A stretch of DNA of 64,000 nucleotides, taken from assembly GCF_036699995.1 (NCBI RefSeq), contig NZ_CP144906.1:2371001-2435000 (forward strand), given 5' to 3'. The notes under the pieces were generated by a model. The model saw nothing but the letters and a program-made list of their open reading frames with translations, ran no database searches and was not told the origin of the DNA. Source of the stretch: Clostridium beijerinckii. Lineage in GTDB: Bacteria; Bacillota; Clostridia; Clostridiales; Clostridiaceae. This document shows positions 36,483-46,361 of this stretch, piece after piece. Within the stretch, counting starts at the first letter, position 1, and each line of letters starts with the position of its first letter. A program made the translations under genes and the position numbers.

Positions 36483-37571
36483 ATGAAGGAGGATTTATTA
36501 TATTCTGAAAATAAAAAGGATAATAGAATATCATTATTAGATATATTTACAAAAAACACTATTAAATTTAAAAATTTAATTAAATATAAATTTAAAAAAT
36601 CTAAAAAAGCAGAGAAGCTAACATTAGAATCTGCAAAAAAACAGTTTGAAGAGCTTAAAGCTAAGAAAGAAGAATTGGAAAAGTATGAAAATGAATTTCT
36701 TGAGTATGATGATCAATTAAAAGAAATGGATTATTGTCTAATAAAATCCAATGATTTAAACTCTGTAATCAGCTGTAAAAAAGAGAGTCTATCTCGAAGG
36801 TTCTTTAAATATGAGAATGTGAATATTGATAGTAAAGCAATAAATGCATTAATGTTTTTTGGGAAAGAAAGTATTATTCAGATAGAAGAAACTATAGGCC
36901 AGTTAAATAAGGAAGAAATCTCAATAGAAAAAACATATAAGTTAAGTAAATTTAGGATTAAGAATATATGTGATTTATATATAAGTTATGAAGAAAATAA
37001 ATATGTAATAAAAAATATAGAACCTTTAGACAAGGAAATATATGGAACATTGAATGAGATCACAAACAAATATGAAGAGTATCACTTACAAAATAAAGAA
37101 ATAAGAGATAAATTTATTAAAGCTTTTTCTGATGCCAAGTATGAACTAAATATTGCTAGCCCATGGATGAATAACTATGTGGTTAATAATAATTTAATAA
37201 ATATGATGGAGAATTTACTTTCAAGAGGCGGAGCTATCAAAATTATATATGGTATAGAAGAAAATAGCTCTATTTATCACATTAAAAAGGATAGTAATAA
37301 TAGAAGTAAGAATAGAAATAGCGATATGATAGCTGAAAGACTAAAGGATAGATTTAAATATTATGGAGGGAATTTTAAAATAAAAAAGGTGAATTCCCAT
37401 AATAAGCTTTTAATCTGTGATGAGCAATATTATATGGAGACAAGTTTTAATTTATTATCTTTCTCGGGAGAATATGACGAGAATTCTAAGGACATTAGAG
37501 ATGAGGGGGCAACTTGTAGCACTAATATAGAGGTTATAAAAGATTTGAGAAATAGATACTTTAGTTTTTAG
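36483..37571 (+). CDS. Coiled-coil protein with a C-terminal phospholipase D-like domain
   Basis: The 362-aa protein has a basic N-terminus and a coiled coil (about 45-90: KKQFEELKAKKEELEKYENE). The C-terminal half (about 210-362) resembles a PLD fold: AKYELNIASPWM, GGAIKIIYGI, and one HKD-type motif, HNKLLICD (His-x-Lys-x4-Asp). Only one HKD is present, so activity would need a dimer. The substrate is unknown; nucleases and lipases share this fold. AATGAGGTG precedes the ATG. Confidence 0.82.
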   Translation: MKEDLLYSENKKDNRISLLDIFTKNTIKFKNLIKYKFKKSKKAEKLTLESAKKQFEELKAKKEELEKYENEFLEYDDQLKEMDYCLIKSNDLNSVISCKKESLSRRFFKYENVNIDSKAINALMFFGKESIIQIEETIGQLNKEEISIEKTYKLSKFRIKNICDLYISYEENKYVIKNIEPLDKEIYGTLNEITNKYEEYHLQNKEIRDKFIKAFSDAKYELNIASPWMNNYVVNNNLINMMENLLSRGGAIKIIYGIEENSSIYHIKKDSNNRSKNRNSDMIAERLKDRFKYYGGNFKIKKVNSHNKLLICDEQYYMETSFNLLSFSGEYDENSKDIRDEGATCSTNIEVIKDLRNRYFSF

Positions 37572-37630
37572 TAGACAATTAGTAAAATAAATAATAATCG
37601 ATGCTTAAATTAAATATAAATCATTAAAAT

Positions 37631-37683
37631 TAAAACGGGATGTGTTGAAATTAGAAAATATACATATCTCGTTTTATTCTTTT
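37631..37683 (+). terminator. Terminator of the PLD-like gene
   Basis: AAAACGGGATGTGT pairs imperfectly with ACATATCTCGTTTT, then ATTCTTTT. Confidence 0.7.
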
Positions 37684-38120
37684 ATAAAAACTTATTGATA
37701 CTTAGAATTAAATATCAAAATTTAATTGGCATTAATAACATATTGGTTAAATAATATATGCGCTGAGATAGAAAAGGTGTACAAATTTGATGTAGAGTAT
37801 TAAATTATACTTATTCATATAGTTATGATTTATTAATCGTTATCCTGTGGGAATTATAAGAATAAATTAAACCAAAAATCCAACCTTGCTTAAATTCAAT
37901 ATTACCTATTTCGTCAAAAAAATACATAACTTTTTAATGGTATTCATTTGAAAAATGGCAATAAATTAATAAAATAAACTTTTACAATGAAAAACAATGA
38001 AATATTAAAAATATTGTATAAATATTAGCGCGATGATATAATAAGATTCAAAGAATAATTTATATAAGTTTTCATTTATTTCCATTAAATTTCTGCATAT
38101 TTATGTAAGATATTGGGGCG
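37684..38120. other. AT-rich gap, no gene seen
   Basis: No coding region or clear structure. It presumably holds the hybrid kinase promoter. Confidence 0.4.
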
Positions 38121-41100
38121 GTGATATTTATAATTAATAGAATTAGAAATACAGTGATAGGAAGAAAGGGTTCATTAAGGCTTTTAATTAGTGTATTGTT
38201 TATTACACTTATGGCTGCAACTGTTGGTATTATAACCTGTATTATATTTAATAATTGGAAAAGTTCGGTGAATAATACTATTATGAAGGTTGAAGACGAT
38301 TCCAATCAGGATGTTTTTAGCGAAATACAATCGATATTTAGCATACCTCTATATAACAATGAGGTTAACCACACTTTGATTGAAAACAAAGTTATAGACA
38401 TGCATAACAAAGATCAGAGAGATACTTTTTTTGCAGGAATAGTTAAATATAGTAGTGATGAGATTTATAGTTTTAGCTTTGGCACAGAAGATGGTGAATA
38501 CTATGGTGCTAGAAAAGATGGAAATGACGAGATAGAAATATATAGAAGTACACCTGAAACAAAAGGTCATTCTTTATATTATAATGTAGATGAAAATTTA
38601 AAACAAGGGGATTTGGTTAATGACTATGGTGATTTCGATCCTAGAACAAGAGATTGGTATATAAGCGCTAAAGAAAATGGAAAACCGGTATTTTCTTCCG
38701 TTTATAAACATTTTACAAAAGATGATTTGGCTTTGTCAGCGGCATATCCTATTTATAATAAAGATGGGAGTATTCAAGGGGTAATGGGAACACATATAGT
38801 TCTTTCTACTCTTAATGAATCTTTGGAAAAAATCGCTAATGAGAATTCGGCTTCAATATATATAGTTGAAAAGAGTTCTGGATTTCTAGTTGCGAATTCG
38901 TTAAACAAAACTAATTTTGAAATACTTTCTGATGGAAATATTAATAGAACTTTGGTTAAGAATATTACGGATAAATCAATTAATGATGCATATGAAAACT
39001 ATATTAATACCTCTAGTACAAACTTTATTTCGGAAGTTAATAATGAGAATTACCATACTAAAATATTTGAGTATAATAAAGATGGTTTAGATTGGCTTAT
39101 AATAACGTCTATTCCAGAGGCTGTTTTTACAAAAGAAATAAGGAACAATATTAATATAGCTATAGAACTTACTCTGATTGCTCTTATTATAGCTGCTATT
39201 ATTCATATGAAGAGTACTAAAATCATATTAAAACCAATAAATCATTTGATAGAGATATCTGATAAATTTTCTAAGGGTAATTTATCAGAGAGGGCCAAGG
39301 TTTTTAGAAATGATGAAATAGGAAGTTTGTCTAAGGCTTTTAATAGCATGGCAGAAGAACTATGTTCGTTTATAAACAATCTTGAAGAAAAAGTTAAAGA
39401 AAGGACAAATGAACTGATTATTGCAAAAGAAGCAGCTGAACAAGCTAATATGGCCAAAAGTCAATTCTTAGCTAATATGAGTCATGAAATAAGAACTCCT
39501 CTTAATGGAATTGTTGGATTTTTAAGTATCTTAGAAAAAACTGACCTAGATAGTACTCAGCAAGATTATGTTGGAACAATTCAAACTTCTTCTGAAACAT
39601 TGCTTGTAGTTATAAATGATATACTTGATATTTCTAAAATTGAAGCAGGGAGAATGGAAATAGAGAAAGTCGCTTTTGATATTCGTTCTGTAATTGAAAG
39701 CACTATATTTCTTTATGATGCAAAAGCAAGAGAGAAGGGGCTTGAACTTAATATGCTTATAAATTCAGCCATACCAAGTTGTTTAATAGGAGATCCTACT
39801 AAAATTAGACAAATTATAAGCAATTTAGTTAGCAATGCAGTCAAATTTACACACAATGGAGAAGTATTTATAGAAGTTTCAGTTATAAAAGAAATGAACA
39901 CTGAAGTACAGCTTTATTTTGAAATAAGAGATACAGGAATAGGTATGGATGAGAAAGAGATAAGTAAGCTTTTTAAACCATTTAGCCAGGCTGATTCTTC
40001 ATCAACTAGAAAATATGGAGGGACTGGGTTAGGTCTTGCGATATGTAAAAAATTAGTTGAGATGATGGGTGGTACTATAAGTGTAAAAAGTGTAAAAAAT
40101 AAAGGGACGACCTTTTGTTTTAATTTAGTACTAGATAAATCAGAACAATCGGTAATTCAAATTCTTCCTGATTATTCTATATTTAAAGGTAAACGAATAT
40201 TAGTTATTGATGATTATGAGATGAATCGTTATATAGCAAAAGTTTATCTTGAAGAGGTTGGGTGTATGATTGATGAGGCGGAAAGTTTAAAGTCGGCATT
40301 AAATATGCTTATAAATAATCAGAAAGCATACGACGTTATTTTGATTGATTACCAAATGAAGGAGATAACTGGTTTTGAACTTGTTGAAATAATGAAGGAA
40401 AGAGGATTAATAAATGACATTCCTTTGATACTATTGACTTCAGTTACAGCAAATTCTGAAGCAAGGATAGCGAAGGAAAATAAATTTTCAGGATATATTT
40501 CAAAACCTTATAAAAGAGCTGATTTACTTGATTGTGTTGCGATGGTGATTAAAGGAGATGACTATAAAATATATAATGATGATGTTTTTATAACAAAGCA
40601 AAATATTGATGAAGCTAAATATAATAAAAAGATAAAAATACTTTTAGTAGAAGACAACGATATAAACATAAAATTTTTTGTTAATAGTTTAAAATTAAAT
40701 GGATTGACTTGTGATATTTCTATTGATGGGGCAAGAGCGTTAAAAGCATGTGAGAACAAGGAATACGATATAATTTTTATGGATTGTCAGATGCCAGTTA
40801 TGGATGGCTATGAAGCAACAAGAAAAATTCGTTTGTTAGGAAGTTATAAAAATATTCCTATAATAGCTATGACTGCTTACTCTATGAAAGATGATGAAAG
40901 TAAGTGCTTGGAAGCAGGAATGATTGATTACTTAAGCAAACCTTTTACTGTTGATCAAGTTATGGAAATGTTAGAAAAGCATGTGAAAAATATTCATAAT
41001 GATGATATGAACATTTTGAGTAATTTAAATGACGATGGTTTTGAGATGAATCAAGGTGATTATTTTAATGAAATAGTAAAAAGTCTTATAGAGGAATCAG

Positions 41101-41384
41101 GATTTGATGAGCGTTTTTGCACAGAACTGCTTGAAGAATTTTGTGGGCAATCAAAGAAAATTCTGAGCCAAATTAAAGAATGTGTAGATCGAAATGATTT
41201 AAATGAATCATATAAACTTCTACATAAACTAAAAGGGTCAGCAGGTACTGTAAGAGTTAATGATATAGCTGAATTTGCTTTACAAGCAGAAAATGCTGCA
41301 AAAAATGGTGATAAAGATTTATTAATGAAAGCAGTCTATAGTATGGAAAAAACGCTAAAAAAACTTGTAATGGAAAATGAATGA
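38121..41384 (+). CDS. Hybrid sensor histidine kinase, dCache-HAMP-HisKA-HATPase-REC-REC-HPt
   Basis: The 1087-aa protein has a first membrane helix at about 18-42, an extracellular dCache-like sensor (about 50-335, with [16 protein letters not shown]) and a second helix at about 340-362. HAMP, a coiled coil, HisKA (phosphorylatable His about 455 in [12 protein letters not shown]) and the HATPase follow ([12 protein letters not shown]). Then come two receiver domains with DYQMKEITG and DCQMPVMDG, and a terminal HPt ([10 protein letters not shown]). No response regulator is adjacent, so the phosphate goes elsewhere, perhaps to Spo0A-type regulators. The start is uncertain: GTG 38121 directly follows GGGGCG; GTG 38154 is an alternative. 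Confidence 0.93.
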   Translation: MIFIINRIRNTVIGRKGSLRLLISVLFITLMAATVGIITCIIFNNWKSSVNNTIMKVEDDSNQDVFSEIQSIFSIPLYNNEVNHTLIENKVIDMHNKDQRDTFFAGIVKYSSDEIYSFSFGTEDGEYYGARKDGNDEIEIYRSTPETKGHSLYYNVDENLKQGDLVNDYGDFDPRTRDWYISAKENGKPVFSSVYKHFTKDDLALSAAYPIYNKDGSIQGVMGTHIVLSTLNESLEKIANENSASIYIVEKSSGFLVANSLNKTNFEILSDGNINRTLVKNITDKSINDAYENYINTSSTNFISEVNNENYHTKIFEYNKDGLDWLIITSIPEAVFTKEIRNNINIAIELTLIALIIAAIIHMKSTKIILKPINHLIEISDKFSKGNLSERAKVFRNDEIGSLSKAFNSMAEELCSFINNLEEKVKERTNELIIAKEAAEQANMAKSQFLANMSHEIRTPLNGIVGFLSILEKTDLDSTQQDYVGTIQTSSETLLVVINDILDISKIEAGRMEIEKVAFDIRSVIESTIFLYDAKAREKGLELNMLINSAIPSCLIGDPTKIRQIISNLVSNAVKFTHNGEVFIEVSVIKEMNTEVQLYFEIRDTGIGMDEKEISKLFKPFSQADSSSTRKYGGTGLGLAICKKLVEMMGGTISVKSVKNKGTTFCFNLVLDKSEQSVIQILPDYSIFKGKRILVIDDYEMNRYIAKVYLEEVGCMIDEAESLKSALNMLINNQKAYDVILIDYQMKEITGFELVEIMKERGLINDIPLILLTSVTANSEARIAKENKFSGYISKPYKRADLLDCVAMVIKGDDYKIYNDDVFITKQNIDEAKYNKKIKILLVEDNDINIKFFVNSLKLNGLTCDISIDGARALKACENKEYDIIFMDCQMPVMDGYEATRKIRLLGSYKNIPIIAMTAYSMKDDESKCLEAGMIDYLSKPFTVDQVMEMLEKHVKNIHNDDMNILSNLNDDGFEMNQGDYFNEIVKSLIEESGFDERFCTELLEEFCGQSKKILSQIKECVDRNDLNESYKLLHKLKGSAGTVRVNDIAEFALQAENAAKNGDKDLLMKAVYSMEKTLKKLVMENE

Positions 41385-41533
41385 GAAATAAATAAAAAAG
41401 GTGATAGAAGAATTGAAAAGAACTATTAATAATTTTGTTTTAGTTTAGCTGATGTTTCTATTAATAGATGCTTAATCAGTATGAATGTCGCTTATGAATA
41501 ATATTTTAGATAAAATTGATTTTTTAAATAATT

Positions 41534-41577
41534 TAGCTATATGTAATTTTGATTAATTACATATAGTTGTTTTTTTG
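41534..41577 (+). terminator. Terminator after the hybrid kinase
   Basis: AGCTATATGTAATT pairs with AATTACATATAGTT, followed by GTTTTTTTG. Confidence 0.88.
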
Positions 41578-41675
41578 TAACGGGATTTATTCTTCGCAAT
41601 TAACATGTTAATTTAGGTTTAATAACAACTCGTAAATTTTGAAACTAATCCCTAAAAAGCTAATTGAATTAAAAA

Positions 41676-41744
41676 ATGAACTATTTGTGAAAAAAATATT
41701 GCAAGTGCTCTATAATAATAGTAGTATTAAATAAAGGTATTGTA
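41676..41744 (+). promoter_or_regulatory. Upstream segment shared with the Spo0E-like gene at 43522
   Basis: ATGAACTATTTG, then AAAAAATATTGCAAG, then TATAATAATAGTAGTATTAA closely parallels 43428-43494. Shared control of two Spo0E-type genes is likely; the TATAAT at 41711 could be a -10 box. Confidence 0.5.
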
Positions 41745-41883
41745 TATAAAAAAAGTATTAAGAGGTCTAATGTGGAAAAAGAAGTATATAGCTGAAATTA
41801 GACAATATTCTATCAATTAAGAAAAATAAATGTTAAAAATTTCAAAAGGTATAAAAATATTTAAGTTATTATAGGGTGGGGGA

Positions 41884-42585
41884 ATGAGAGAAATGTGTAA
41901 TGAATGTTATTTAAGAAGCCGTGTAGAAAAATGGAGACAGAGATTAGATACTATGATTATTAAAAAGAAAGGCAATTTTTTGGATGATGAGATAATTGCT
42001 TTGAATCAATATGTTGGTGATTTGATAGCTGAGTGCATAGATTGTAATGCTTTTAAGTTTTATAAAGTTGGCAGAAGAAATACTGTTGTAGATAACAAGC
42101 AACGAGATGTGTATTATTATGGGGACTACAATTTGTTTATTAATTTGTATAATTATATAGAAGAAGGTATAAGAAATAGTGAAAAAGTTCATATTTCTAT
42201 TCAGAAAAATCTCTACAAGAAATTAAAAAATTTACTTATAATTAATGGAATTTCTATTGAAAAGGTGCAATTTATATGTATAGAAGACATGAAGAAAATT
42301 ATTCGTAATAAGAGTAATTCAATTAGTTTTAGTGAAGAAATAAAAATGAGTGAAAATAATGGATATGAGAAAAATAGATGGATAATTCAATCTTCTTTGC
42401 AAAAATATTTTTTACAGCAGGAAGATTATTGGAATCGATATAATGAAAAGTTTAATTCAAGTATTCTTTGCGTACATGATGCTTCTCTATATATACATAA
42501 AAATGCTCATTTAGAATTAGGACGTGAATTGTTAAATAAATATCAATATCATTCTAAAAAAGAAAATTATCAAGTGGGGATTTAA
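41884..42585 (+). CDS. Spo0E-like domain fused to a MEDS (DcmR-type sensory) domain
   Basis: The product is 233 aa. Residues 14-50 (VEKWRQRLDTMIIKKKGNFL, DDEIIALNQYVGDLIAEC) form the two-helix Spo0E pattern, but the SQxLD signature is altered. Residues 75-215 look like the MEDS sensory fold: VYYYGDYNLFINLYNYIEEG, then SEKVHISIQKNL, and a late ILCVHDASLYIHKN segment. There is no DNA-binding domain. It may be a ligand-gated phosphatase of a sporulation regulator; this is inference. GGGTGGGGG precedes the ATG. Confidence 0.75.
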   Translation: MREMCNECYLRSRVEKWRQRLDTMIIKKKGNFLDDEIIALNQYVGDLIAECIDCNAFKFYKVGRRNTVVDNKQRDVYYYGDYNLFINLYNYIEEGIRNSEKVHISIQKNLYKKLKNLLIINGISIEKVQFICIEDMKKIIRNKSNSISFSEEIKMSENNGYEKNRWIIQSSLQKYFLQQEDYWNRYNEKFNSSILCVHDASLYIHKNAHLELGRELLNKYQYHSKKENYQVGI

Positions 42586-42616
42586 AATTTATATTTTGAG
42601 AGTGTTTAACATAGTA

Positions 42617-42655
42617 CAAAAAAGTAGGCAGTTAATTCTAACTGTCTACTTTTTG
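42617..42655. terminator. Bidirectional terminator
   Basis: AAAAAGTAGGCAGTTA pairs with TAACTGTCTACTTTTT; A- and T-runs flank it on both strands. It lies between the convergent Spo0E-MEDS and XRE genes. Confidence 0.95.
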
Positions 42656-42684
42656 CGCATAGAAGTATAAAAATACACGTTTGA

Positions 42685-43023
42685 TTAATATTTTACGGAT
42701 GGAAGGATAGCGGTAAGAATCTCTTTTAGTACATATAAATCTTTCTCATGAGCATGATTTATTATATCTATCAAGTCATCTTTATTAACATTAAGGGCTC
42801 TTTCGCCGTAAACTAAAAAGTCCAAAGAAATATGTAGAGTTGAAGCAATCTTAATTGTAGTCGGAAGCGACGGGTGACGTTGCCCCAATTCAATCTGGCT
42901 TAAATAAGTTGGAGATATACTAACCAATTCTGAAAACTTTTCTCTAGTTAAGCCGTTGCGTTCTCTTTCAGCTTTTATACGTTTTCCAATATCTATATAA
43001 TTAATATTATTCAAGTTTATCAT
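42685..43023 (-). CDS. XRE-family transcriptional regulator
   Basis: The 112-aa protein has a five-helix HTH: IGKRIKAERERNGLTREKFS, then ELVSISPTYLSQIELGQRHP. The C-terminal helical tail (about 75-112) is probably a dimer interface. AAAAAGGA precedes the ATG. It is divergent from the Spo0E-like fragments and gene downstream; a decayed second copy lies at 43205-43375. By context it may repress the Spo0E-type genes. Confidence 0.92.
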   Translation of the reverse strand: MINLNNINYIDIGKRIKAERERNGLTREKFSELVSISPTYLSQIELGQRHPSLPTTIKIASTLHISLDFLVYGERALNVNKDDLIDIINHAHEKDLYVLKEILTAILPSVKY

Positions 43024-43149
43024 TCCTTTTTTTATATAACTTTATATTTTAAAGGCAAATAACAAAAAAAGCTATTTGAGTTCGTTTATGAAAATTAAAA
43101 GATATAAGTTTCTCACAAAAATACTATTAAGCGCATTAACTAAAAATAT

Positions 43150-43242
43150 ATGCTTTTTAAAGAAATTAAAAGAATAAAGGAATATTTAACTTGGGAAATT
43201 CTAATTGAAGCAGAAAATCTAAATGATGTTGTCCCAATTTAA
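43150..43242 (+). pseudogene. Truncated Spo0E-like fragment
   Basis: A 30-codon frame begins MLFKEIKRIKEYLTWEILIE and stops just where the second Spo0E helix should begin. It aligns with the first helix of the intact gene at 43522 (VREYLNKLVGEGDI). It has no ribosome site and runs directly into the XRE remnant, so it is a deletion fragment. Confidence 0.5.
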
Positions 43243-43375
43243 GTTGGTCTTAATAAGCTGATTTATCAGCTTATTTAAAAATAATCTTTAGTTATTCCGT
43301 TAGGTTTTCTTTTAGTTTTTCATAATTTTTTAATATCTGTGAAATCAATATTATTTAATTTATCTCTCTTTTTAT
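43205..43375 (-). pseudogene. Decayed second copy of the XRE gene
   Basis: Minus-strand sequence at about 43285-43373 reads KLNNIDFTDIKKL-stop-KTKRKPNGITKDY, parallel to LNNINYIDIGKRIKAERERN of the intact neighbour. A second piece (about 43210-43245, LKLGQHH) parallels IELGQRHP. The middle and the end are lost. The upstream sequence TTTTATATAACTnTA and AGCTATTTGA is also shared. Confidence 0.6.
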
Positions 43376-43427
43376 ATAACTGTACATTCTTAAGCAATAT
43401 AACAAAAGTAGCTATTTGAATTAATTT

Positions 43428-43494
43428 ATGAACTATTTGCAAAAAATGTTGCCAGAGAATTATAAAAATAGTACTATTAAGTTAGGGTATAAAA
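43428..43494 (+). promoter_or_regulatory. Upstream segment shared with the Spo0E-MEDS gene
   Basis: Parallels 41676-41744 (ATGAACTATTTGC, TTGCCAGAG, ATAAAAATAGTACTATTAA). It lies just before the Spo0E-like gene at 43522. Confidence 0.5.
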
Positions 43495-43521
43495 TCAATA
43501 AAATGCTATTAGGAGGGTATT

Positions 43522-43674
43522 ATGGAAGAATTGGAAGTTAAAATAGAATCTGTTAGAGAGTATCTAAACAAACTAGTTGGTGAAGGAGATATTTGTAGAA
43601 ATGATGAGATAATTTGCATTAGCATTAAATTGAATCACCTTATTAATCAGTACTACATAAGCAAAAAATACTAG
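43522..43674 (+). CDS. Spo0E-like aspartyl-phosphate phosphatase
   Basis: The 50-aa product (VKIESVREYLNKLVGEGDIC, RNDEIICISIKLNHLINQYY) shows the two-helix Spo0E hairpin. The signature S-x-x-L-D reads SIKLN, with Asn in place of the catalytic-site Asp, so activity may differ. AGGAGGGTATT gives a strong start. It is divergent from the XRE remnant and belongs to the duplicated XRE/Spo0E cassette. Confidence 0.72.
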   Translation: MEELEVKIESVREYLNKLVGEGDICRNDEIICISIKLNHLINQYYISKKY

Positions 43675-44148
43675 TTTACATAAAAAGATTTTTAGTAGAA
43701 TTAAGCTTTGAACTAATTAATATTAAATTATAAATTTAATATGTTTTTATACCTTGAATTTTTTATTAAAATTATTTATTAAATTTAATTTATATATTTA
43801 GATAATTCTAATCCAATATAAGGATAAATGTCAATATATGAGGGAGATTAACTTTTTATACTATGTTCTTATATTTATTATTACATATGGTTATATATTA
43901 GAGGAGAATTGTTAATTTCTCAATTAGGAAATGTTAAAAGTGGGTTGGTGATTTTGGGAAAGATAATATATCCACAGAAATGGATATGTAATACTAAAAA
44001 GATGAAAAAATAAAACATGTAGTAAGATAGCGATTTAAGTAAAAATGTACTAAGAAAGAAAGGGGAATGGTTAAAAAAAGAAGGCGCTTATACAAATTTT
44101 AAGAAATTTACGATTGAGAAAAAAAGAGGGGTTATGGGAGGCATAAAG
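43675..44148. other. AT-rich gap with only tiny frames
   Basis: A ~22-codon frame near 43946 (TTG start, VILGKIIYPQKWICNTKKMK) is the only feature and too weak to call. Confidence 0.35.
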
Positions 44149-44355
44149 ATGAAAAGTACATACGCAAGAGATATTGTTCAATTACTAGAGAAAACTAACT
44201 ATAATGAAGTGATGGTCATTAGAAGTAAATTATCAGATGAAGATATTGAAGTTATAAATTTTTTTGCTGATCAATATCAAAAGAATGTCATGTTTGCTTC
44301 AATGCATGAAGCTTTATTTAATGAAAATGATAATCCGTTAGTTTTAAAATATTAG
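44149..44355 (+). CDS. Small 68-aa protein, unrecognised
   Basis: ATG 44149 is chosen because GGGAGG (44136-44141) is well spaced; ATG 44134 lies before that site. The protein MKSTYARDIVQLLEKTNYNE is acidic and helical with a central LSDEDIEVINFFADQYQKN. No family recognised. It is followed after 46 bp by another short gene on the same strand. Confidence 0.6.
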   Translation: MKSTYARDIVQLLEKTNYNEVMVIRSKLSDEDIEVINFFADQYQKNVMFASMHEALFNENDNPLVLKY

Positions 44356-44401
44356 ATTTATTTTGGTTGAAAAAAGAATATTTATAAGAGGGTGTAAAAT
44401 T

Positions 44402-44626
44402 ATGTGGGGAATTTTAAAACAAGACAAAAAAGAGTTAAGAAAAAATTTAAATTGTAGAATTTGTCCTTCGATTTATGAGGAAATTGATGGAATAAATGAG
44501 AGTATAGTAAAAGATATTAATCAAGTAAACATTACAGATGAGAAAATCATATTTGATATGATGAATAGGCGTAATATGCGTAAATATAATCATAAGCATG
44601 ATGTTAAATTGTATTTGTTAGTTTGA
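44402..44626 (+). CDS. Small 74-aa protein with a CxxC pair, unrecognised
   Basis: ATG 44402 is preceded by AGAGGGTG; the TTG at 44363 has no site. The sequence MWGILKQDKKELRKNLNCRI, CPSIYEEIDG contains one CxxC that could bind metal with a partner. The tail is basic (MNRRNMRKYNHKHDVK). Probably in one unit with the preceding gene. Confidence 0.5.
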   Translation: MWGILKQDKKELRKNLNCRICPSIYEEIDGINESIVKDINQVNITDEKIIFDMMNRRNMRKYNHKHDVKLYLLV

Positions 44627-45263
44627 TTTGATAATTTTATATTAAAAATTTAGAGGGGATAATTCTATTCAACATTAGATGGGTATTAATATATTGAGGG
44701 TAGCATATGAGAAATGGTATTTATATATGAATAATATATTGCTTGCGGTGAAAATATAGTGTGATTGATGAAAATTATTATGTTTTTTGGAAATTAAATA
44801 AAAAGTATAGCTAGGTATGAAATATGCCTAGCTTTTATTATTACTGTGATGAATATTGATTAAACATTAAAATTGGAATATTGATTTTGGGTTATCTATT
44901 AATGCAATTTTATAAAAAATGAATTTATATGTAAAAGGATAAATGATTATAGAAAAAATCGTATTACAATTTAATTTTAATAACGACAAATAGATACAAA
45001 TAATATTATAAAAACAAGGATAGAAAAAGAAAAAACACAGAAAAAAGTGATTAAATGACGAAAAAAAGAAAAAATATTCTGACACAAAAAGAAGGTTTTT
45101 GAGTGTATTTTGTAGAAAAATTTAATTACATAAAAGAAATGAATTTCTAGGAAGGTGGTTGACTATGGGATTAATCAGGCTGAGATTTAAATAGGGAGAT
45201 TATGAGTGGTAAAAGTAATTCGAAATTTTAACGTAGGAAAATATGTATGAGAGGTGAAAAGGG
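44627..45263. other. Gap with a terminator and a series of tiny frames
   Basis: After the terminator at 44801 no gene is seen. Just before the hemerythrin gene, two 9-codon frames with ribosome-like sites (ATG 45165 behind GGAAGGTGG; ATG 45202 behind GGGAGATT) might be leader peptides; this is weak. Confidence 0.35.
44801..44840 (+). terminator. Terminator of the two small genes
   Basis: AGCTAGGTAT pairs with ATGCCTAGCT around GAAAT, with AAAA before and TTTT after. Confidence 0.82.
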
Positions 45264-45665
45264 ATGGATTTAATATGGGATAAAATGTGGTCGGTTGGTG
45301 TTGATAAGATAGATAGACAACACAAAGAATTGTTTAATAGAATTAATTTACTTGTATGTTCTATGAAAAGTGCAAAAGGAAAAGAGGAGATGATTACAAC
45401 TTTGAATTTTCTTGAAGAGTATGTAATTAGACATTTCAACGATGAGGAGGAAATTCAAAAGAAAAATAATTATCCTAATTATGAGATTCAGCATAAGGAA
45501 CATGAAATTTTCAAAAATAATTTAAAAGAATTGAGAAAAGTGTTCGAAACTACAGGCGTATCTACGTTATTTGTAATAAGCGAACAACAAAAAATGTCCC
45601 ATTGGTGGCGAAAACATGTAATAGAATTGGATAAAGATATAGGCAAGTTTCTTATGGATGTTTAA
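45264..45665 (+). CDS. Bacteriohemerythrin
   Basis: The 133-aa four-helix protein binds O2 at a di-iron site and may scavenge or sense oxygen. Ligands visible: His20 (IDRQHKELF), His57 and Glu61 (RHFNDEE), and His118/Asp123 (HVIELD). In the third helix the usual HxxxH reads Q-H-K-E-H (Gln76, His77, His80), so one histidine is displaced by one residue. That may alter the iron site. The ATG has GAGAGGTG upstream. Confidence 0.9.
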   Translation: MDLIWDKMWSVGVDKIDRQHKELFNRINLLVCSMKSAKGKEEMITTLNFLEEYVIRHFNDEEEIQKKNNYPNYEIQHKEHEIFKNNLKELRKVFETTGVSTLFVISEQQKMSHWWRKHVIELDKDIGKFLMDV

Positions 45666-45779
45666 ACAGATTGTTTATGTAATCTTAAAGGAATCAGCAA
45701 AATAAAATTCATAGTGGTTTACTGTGGTAGATTTAAAATTGGGTATAAGACAATAGAGGTTATGGAGGGTGAAAAGTAT

Positions 45780-46172
45780 ATGGTTCATTTAATTAATGAT
45801 ATAGAAATTAGATCTAAGAATACAAGAGAAAAACATGGTATACAAGTTGGAAAAATTAAGTTTGATTTATCAAAAGAAGTAAGTTTTATAAAAAAACAAT
45901 TGAATTATGGGAGTGAAGAATTTATAAATATTAGATTGGATAATGAGGAAATAATCATTCTTTATAATTCTATAGATAAAATAAGCTACGATAATGTAAA
46001 GCCGTATATTATTGATTTTTATACGCTTCTTAACAATAAATTTGTAGGACATTGTGTCTTAGATAATGCATACATAGAGTATGATAATGACATTTCGTAT
46101 TCAAAGGTAACTGAATTACATTTAAAGACGGGAGTTAATTCGCAATTAATTGTTAAGAAGCTTTTAATATAA
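45780..46172 (+). CDS. 130-aa protein, unrecognised
   Basis: ATG 45780 is chosen for GGAGGGTG (45763-45770); a GTG at 45714 has no site. The protein is rich in beta-type alternation (EFINIRLDNEEIIILYNSID) without a signal peptide or membrane helix. No family is recognised and there is no clear partner. Confidence 0.65.
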   Translation: MVHLINDIEIRSKNTREKHGIQVGKIKFDLSKEVSFIKKQLNYGSEEFINIRLDNEEIIILYNSIDKISYDNVKPYIIDFYTLLNNKFVGHCVLDNAYIEYDNDISYSKVTELHLKTGVNSQLIVKKLLI

Positions 46173-46262
46173 TGCGAGTGAAGCTATAAAGTAAAGATAA
46201 AAATATTTAGCACATGAAGTGGTGATGTTTAATCTTTATATTAACAGAGAAAGGTAGAGATT

Positions 46263-46361
46263 ATGAAAGATTTCATGAAAGATTTTAAACTATCTACATT
46301 TATATGTTTGTTTGTAATTATGCTTATAATTAATATTTTGGTTATATATATTACGAATTAG
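46263..46361 (+). CDS. Small 32-aa single-pass membrane protein
   Basis: ATG 46263 follows AAAGGTAGAG. The product is MKDFMKDFKLSTF followed by one hydrophobic helix of about 18 residues ending YITN. It is too short for family assignment. It resembles the many small membrane peptides of Firmicutes, and its function is unknown. Confidence 0.5.
   Translation: MKDFMKDFKLSTFICLFVIMLIINILVIYITN

Noticed and set aside
38121..41384. Hybrid kinase as part of a phage or defence island
   Set aside because: No mobile or defence genes surround it, and its domain order is ordinary for clostridial hybrid kinases.
43946..44012. About 22-codon frame before the 44149 gene
   Set aside because: It is too short, with a weak start and no neighbour or family support.
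45165..45232. Two 9-codon leader peptides before the hemerythrin gene
   Set aside because: Ribosome-like sites are present, but frames this short are expected by chance and no attenuator structure is seen.
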